A stretch of DNA of 10,159 bases from Phycisphaeraceae bacterium (GTDB taxonomy: Bacteria > Planctomycetota > Phycisphaerae > Phycisphaerales > Phycisphaeraceae), in contig SKPT01000468.1 of assembly GCA_007119405.1 (NCBI GenBank), forward strand, positions 1 through 10,159. Direction: 5' to 3'. The notes beneath the pieces are model-generated. The model saw only the letters and a program-made list of their open reading frames with translations, ran no database searches and had not been told where the DNA came from. Numbering within the stretch: the first letter of the stretch is position 1; the number at the start of each line of letters is the position of its first letter. Below, piece after piece: positions 8,176 through 10,159 of the stretch. A program made the position numbers and the translations under genes.

Positions 8176-8615
8176 CCGCCTCGCGCCGCCAGTTCCTGCG
8201 CAACCTGGTTCCCGTCGGCCGCGCGCCCGCCACAGCCCTGACGCCCGCGCCGGATCAGCCGCGTCAGACCAGCGTCGACCCCACGCCCGCGCCCGGGGCG
8301 GACACCTCATCGCTGGGCCTGCCGGAGCTGCGCGAGTCGCTGCTCGACGCCGCGGGCCTCGACGCCCTGCTGCGCGACATTGCCGCCTGCACGCAGGTCA
8401 TCGAGGTCATCCCGCGCCACGCCAGCCAGCGGCTCGTCGGCGATCGCAGCATCACGCTCCAGGAGGGGCGGAGCCTGCTGCTGCATCGCCACGCCCGCGC
8501 CGTGCAGATCCGCTACCGCTACGACGACGCCCAGTGGTGGGACACCGTGATCTGCCAGGGCCACCGCTTCCGCATCGTGCGCATCCGGCATGACTTCGAT
8601 CAGCCCGAGCATTGA
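8172..8615 (+). CDS. 147-residue protein of unknown function with N-terminal twin-arginine motif
   Basis: I do not recognise a named family. The start ATG overlaps the napA stop, with CGGAG 8 nt upstream. Residues 4-10 read SRRQFLR, a near-perfect Tat box, but the following stretch (NLVPVGRAPATALTPAPDQP) is not very hydrophobic. A Pro/Ala/Thr-rich linker runs to about residue 47. The rest is folded-looking: an alpha-helical part (LPELRESLLDAAGLDALLRDI) and then alternating strands (ITLQEGRSLLLHRHARAVQIRY) with an aromatic patch DDAQWWDTV (118-126) and RFRIVRIRHDF. There is no heme motif and only Cys73 and Cys128. Position suggests a role in NapA maturation or activity (a NapD substitute, or a small exported partner), but it lacks visible NapD resemblance. 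Confidence 0.8.
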   Translation: MTASRRQFLRNLVPVGRAPATALTPAPDQPRQTSVDPTPAPGADTSSLGLPELRESLLDAAGLDALLRDIAACTQVIEVIPRHASQRLVGDRSITLQEGRSLLLHRHARAVQIRYRYDDAQWWDTVICQGHRFRIVRIRHDFDQPEH

Positions 8616-8629
8616 CCGCGTTACACAGC

Positions 8630-9406
8630 ATGAGCATGAGCGACACGCCCACCGCCGAGTTGAACAGGTGTGTGAAAAGGGTGCCACACAGCAGCCGACC
8701 AGGGTGCTGTGTGCCGGGGCGATGCACACCTGATCGCACACAGCAGCCTCCGGCGTGCTCTGCGGCACCCAAGCCCGGCCGCCGTCCGTACGCACACCTC
8801 GTCTGGCCGGCGCTGGTGATGCTGATGTCGTTGGCGGTTGCCGGCTGTGATGCCGAACCCGAGCCCGAGGCCGGGCCGGCGCGCCAGCCAACGTCGGCAC
8901 CACCCGCCGATCCCTGGCTCCACCCGGTGCTGGTCAATCAGCCCGCCGGGCCTCCCAGAATCGAGACGGGTCGCGTCGATGCCCATGGCCACGAGGTAAC
9001 CGTCTCCTGCGCCACCTGCCACGACGTGCTCGAGCCCAACCCGGCCGTGAGCAGAGGCCAGCAGCTCACCGAGTTCCACCTCGATCTCGAGATGGCCCAC
9101 GGCGAGCTGACGTGCGTGTCCTGCCACAATCCGGGCAACTACGACCAGCTCCGCCTGGCCGACGGCCGGTCGCTCGAGTTCGTCAACGTCATGGAACTCT
9201 GCGGCCAATGCCACGGGTCTCAGCGGCGCGACTTTGAGCAGGGCGCCCACGGCGGCATGACCGGCTACTGGGACCGCACCCGCGGCCCGCGCCAGCGCCA
9301 CAGTTGCATCGACTGCCACGAGCCGCACGCCCCCGCCTTCCCCCAGATGAAGCCCGTGTTCCCGCCGCGCGACGGCCTGCCGCCCGGCACGCAACCCCAG
9401 CCATGA
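8630..9406 (+). CDS. Tetraheme c-type cytochrome lipoprotein
   Basis: From ATG 8630 it has 258 residues. Four CXXCH heme sites are present: CATCH (127-131), CVSCH (162-166), CGQCH (191-195) and CIDCH (226-230), with many His residues for bis-His ligation. A hydrophobic stretch ends in a lipobox, LAVAGC (Cys73), followed by an acidic/Pro spacer, so the heme part should sit in the periplasm on a lipid anchor. It is neither diheme NapB nor membrane-helix NapC/NrfH, though it is probably the electron carrier to NapA, comparable in role to tetraheme NapM. The start is uncertain: TTG 8612 overlaps the previous stop, ATG 8630 or 8636 follow, and GTG 8711 would give a more usual signal length; a structured repeat covers the first coding part. 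Its stop overlaps the next gene (ATGA). Confidence 0.88.
   Translation: MSMSDTPTAELNRCVKRVPHSSRPGCCVPGRCTPDRTQQPPACSAAPKPGRRPYAHLVWPALVMLMSLAVAGCDAEPEPEAGPARQPTSAPPADPWLHPVLVNQPAGPPRIETGRVDAHGHEVTVSCATCHDVLEPNPAVSRGQQLTEFHLDLEMAHGELTCVSCHNPGNYDQLRLADGRSLEFVNVMELCGQCHGSQRRDFEQGAHGGMTGYWDRTRGPRQRHSCIDCHEPHAPAFPQMKPVFPPRDGLPPGTQPQP
8679..8770. repeat. 92-bp structured repeat with imperfect terminal inverted repeats
   Basis: The ends GGGTGCCACACAGCA (8679-8693) and TGCTCTGCGGCACCC (8756-8770) are inverted repeats, 13 of 15 matching. CACACAGCAGCC occurs twice in direct orientation (8685-8696, 8737-8748), and ACACAGCA again at 8623-8630. CACACAGCA (8685-8693) also pairs perfectly with TGCTGTGTG (8705-8713) as a local hairpin. 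A further perfect inverted pair, CAGGTGTG (8665-8672) and CACACCTG (8725-8732), encloses that hairpin. It resembles a small REP/MITE-like element. It overlaps the likely 5' coding end of the cytochrome gene. No clear target duplication is visible. Confidence 0.6.
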
Positions 9407-10159
9407 GCGAATCACGCAACATCTCGCTGCCCGTGCTCGGCCAGGTCTCGCGACGCACCGCGCTCAAGGGCCTCGGCGCCACCCTGGGCCTGGCGGCGTT
9501 CGCCAAGGCCATGGCCCCGCTCACCGAATGGGCCGCCGACCTCAGCCTCGACGAGTTCCTGCAAAAGCACTACACCGAGCTCGGCCCCGATGAGCTCAAA
9601 CGCGTCCTGGCGCGACTCGAGCAGGAAACCCGCCAGCAGTACGGCGCCGACGTCACCATCACCGACCATCGCCCCGAGCCCGGCGTGCAGTTCGGCTACG
9701 CGCTGAATCTCACCGTCTGCATCGGCTGCCGACGCTGCGCCGAGGCCTGCCACATCGAAAACAACCACGACCGGGCCACCAACAACTCCTACATCCGCGT
9801 CCTGGAGATGAACAAGGGCTCGCTCGACCTCGACCACGCCAACCCCCACTACGACCACGCCGTGCCCCACCCGGACAAGTTCTACATGCCGGTGCAGTGC
9901 CACCAGTGCGACAACCCGCCCTGCGTGCACGTCTGCCCCGTTGAGGCAACGTGGAAGGAGTCCGACGGCATCGTCGTCGTCGACTACAACTGGTGCATCG
10001 GCTGCCGGTACTGCGAGGCGGCGTGTCCTTACCAGGCGCGGCGGTTCAACTGGACCAAGCCCGACGTGCCGGCGGAGCAGGTGAATCCGGATCAATCCTA
10101 CCTGAGCAACCGCATCCGTCCGCAGGGCGCGATGGAGAAGTGCACTTTCTGCCTGCATC
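9403..10159 (+). CDS. Tat-exported [4Fe-4S] ferredoxin-type subunit, NrfC/PsrB/DmsB-like (partial)
   Basis: The first 252 residues are present; the 3' end lies beyond the window. The Tat motif VSRRTALKG (15-23) and a short hydrophobic run are followed by a helical segment (46-80) with no counterpart in the iron-sulfur core. Cys groups follow in the order typical of DMSO-reductase-family electron-transfer subunits: CIGCRRCAEAC (106-116), CHQCDNPPCVHVC (166-178), CIGCRYCEAAC (198-208) and CTFC (247-250), with at least one more pair expected downstream. Such subunits usually pass electrons between an NrfD/PsrC-type quinol-interacting membrane protein and a molybdoenzyme or cytochrome. The ATG overlaps the cytochrome stop (ATGA) and has no good Shine-Dalgarno, implying coupling. 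It differs from NapG by the long insert before the second Cys group. An NrfD-like gene next would fit, but cannot be seen here. Confidence 0.93.
   Translation, partial: MSESRNISLPVLGQVSRRTALKGLGATLGLAAFAKAMAPLTEWAADLSLDEFLQKHYTELGPDELKRVLARLEQETRQQYGADVTITDHRPEPGVQFGYALNLTVCIGCRRCAEACHIENNHDRATNNSYIRVLEMNKGSLDLDHANPHYDHAVPHPDKFYMPVQCHQCDNPPCVHVCPVEATWKESDGIVVVDYNWCIGCRYCEAACPYQARRFNWTKPDVPAEQVNPDQSYLSNRIRPQGAMEKCTFCLH

Noticed and set aside
8665..8770. CRISPR-like repeats
   Set aside because: Only two full copies of a 12-mer, no regular spacer, and the pattern is explained by inverted-repeat structure.

Overview
The window is GC-rich bacterial DNA, almost fully coding, in two divergent operons. 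The genes are a periplasmic nitrate reductase with Tat-exported redox subunits, a c-type cytochrome lipoprotein, a fused AhbA/AhbB-type siroheme decarboxylase and a sigma-54 response regulator. This suggests an anaerobically respiring Gram-negative bacterium. The style (GC-rich, a PhnD-like protein beside kinases, NapA paired with a DMSO-reductase-type iron-sulfur subunit) is compatible with Planctomycetota such as Phycisphaerae, but that placement is an impression and not proven by the sequence.

Left arm (minus strand, read from 5345 down to the window edge): an NtrC-family response regulator (REC, AAA+, Fis-type HTH); a fused AhbA-AhbB protein that appears to start at an ATT codon behind a perfect Shine-Dalgarno; a membrane-anchored PhnD-like binding protein; a HAMP protein that keeps a histidine-kinase H-box but has no ATPase domain; and a six-helix, RegB-like sensor kinase that overlaps it by 4 bp and is cut by the window edge just after its H-box.

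Centre (5346-5686): a 341-bp divergent intergenic region. It carries two good -24/-12 (sigma-54) promoter candidates pointing away from each other, one for each operon, plus a perfect palindrome in the regulator leader. Since the first leftward gene encodes a sigma-54 activator, the simplest model is that it drives both operons.

Right arm (plus strand): a possible 23-codon leader ORF whose stop overlaps the napA start (ATGA); napA, with all signature motifs intact; a 147-residue protein of unknown function with a twin-arginine motif; a tetraheme cytochrome lipoprotein whose 5' end is occupied by a structured repeat; and a Tat-exported NrfC/PsrB/DmsB-like [4Fe-4S] subunit running off the right edge. 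Three of these four junctions are 4-bp ATGA overlaps, so the operon is probably translationally coupled. No napB, napC or napD is recognisable here. Electrons probably reach NapA through the iron-sulfur subunit and the tetraheme cytochrome from a quinol-oxidising partner beyond the edge. The left arm probably senses a periplasmic ligand and/or the quinone redox state and switches this module on.
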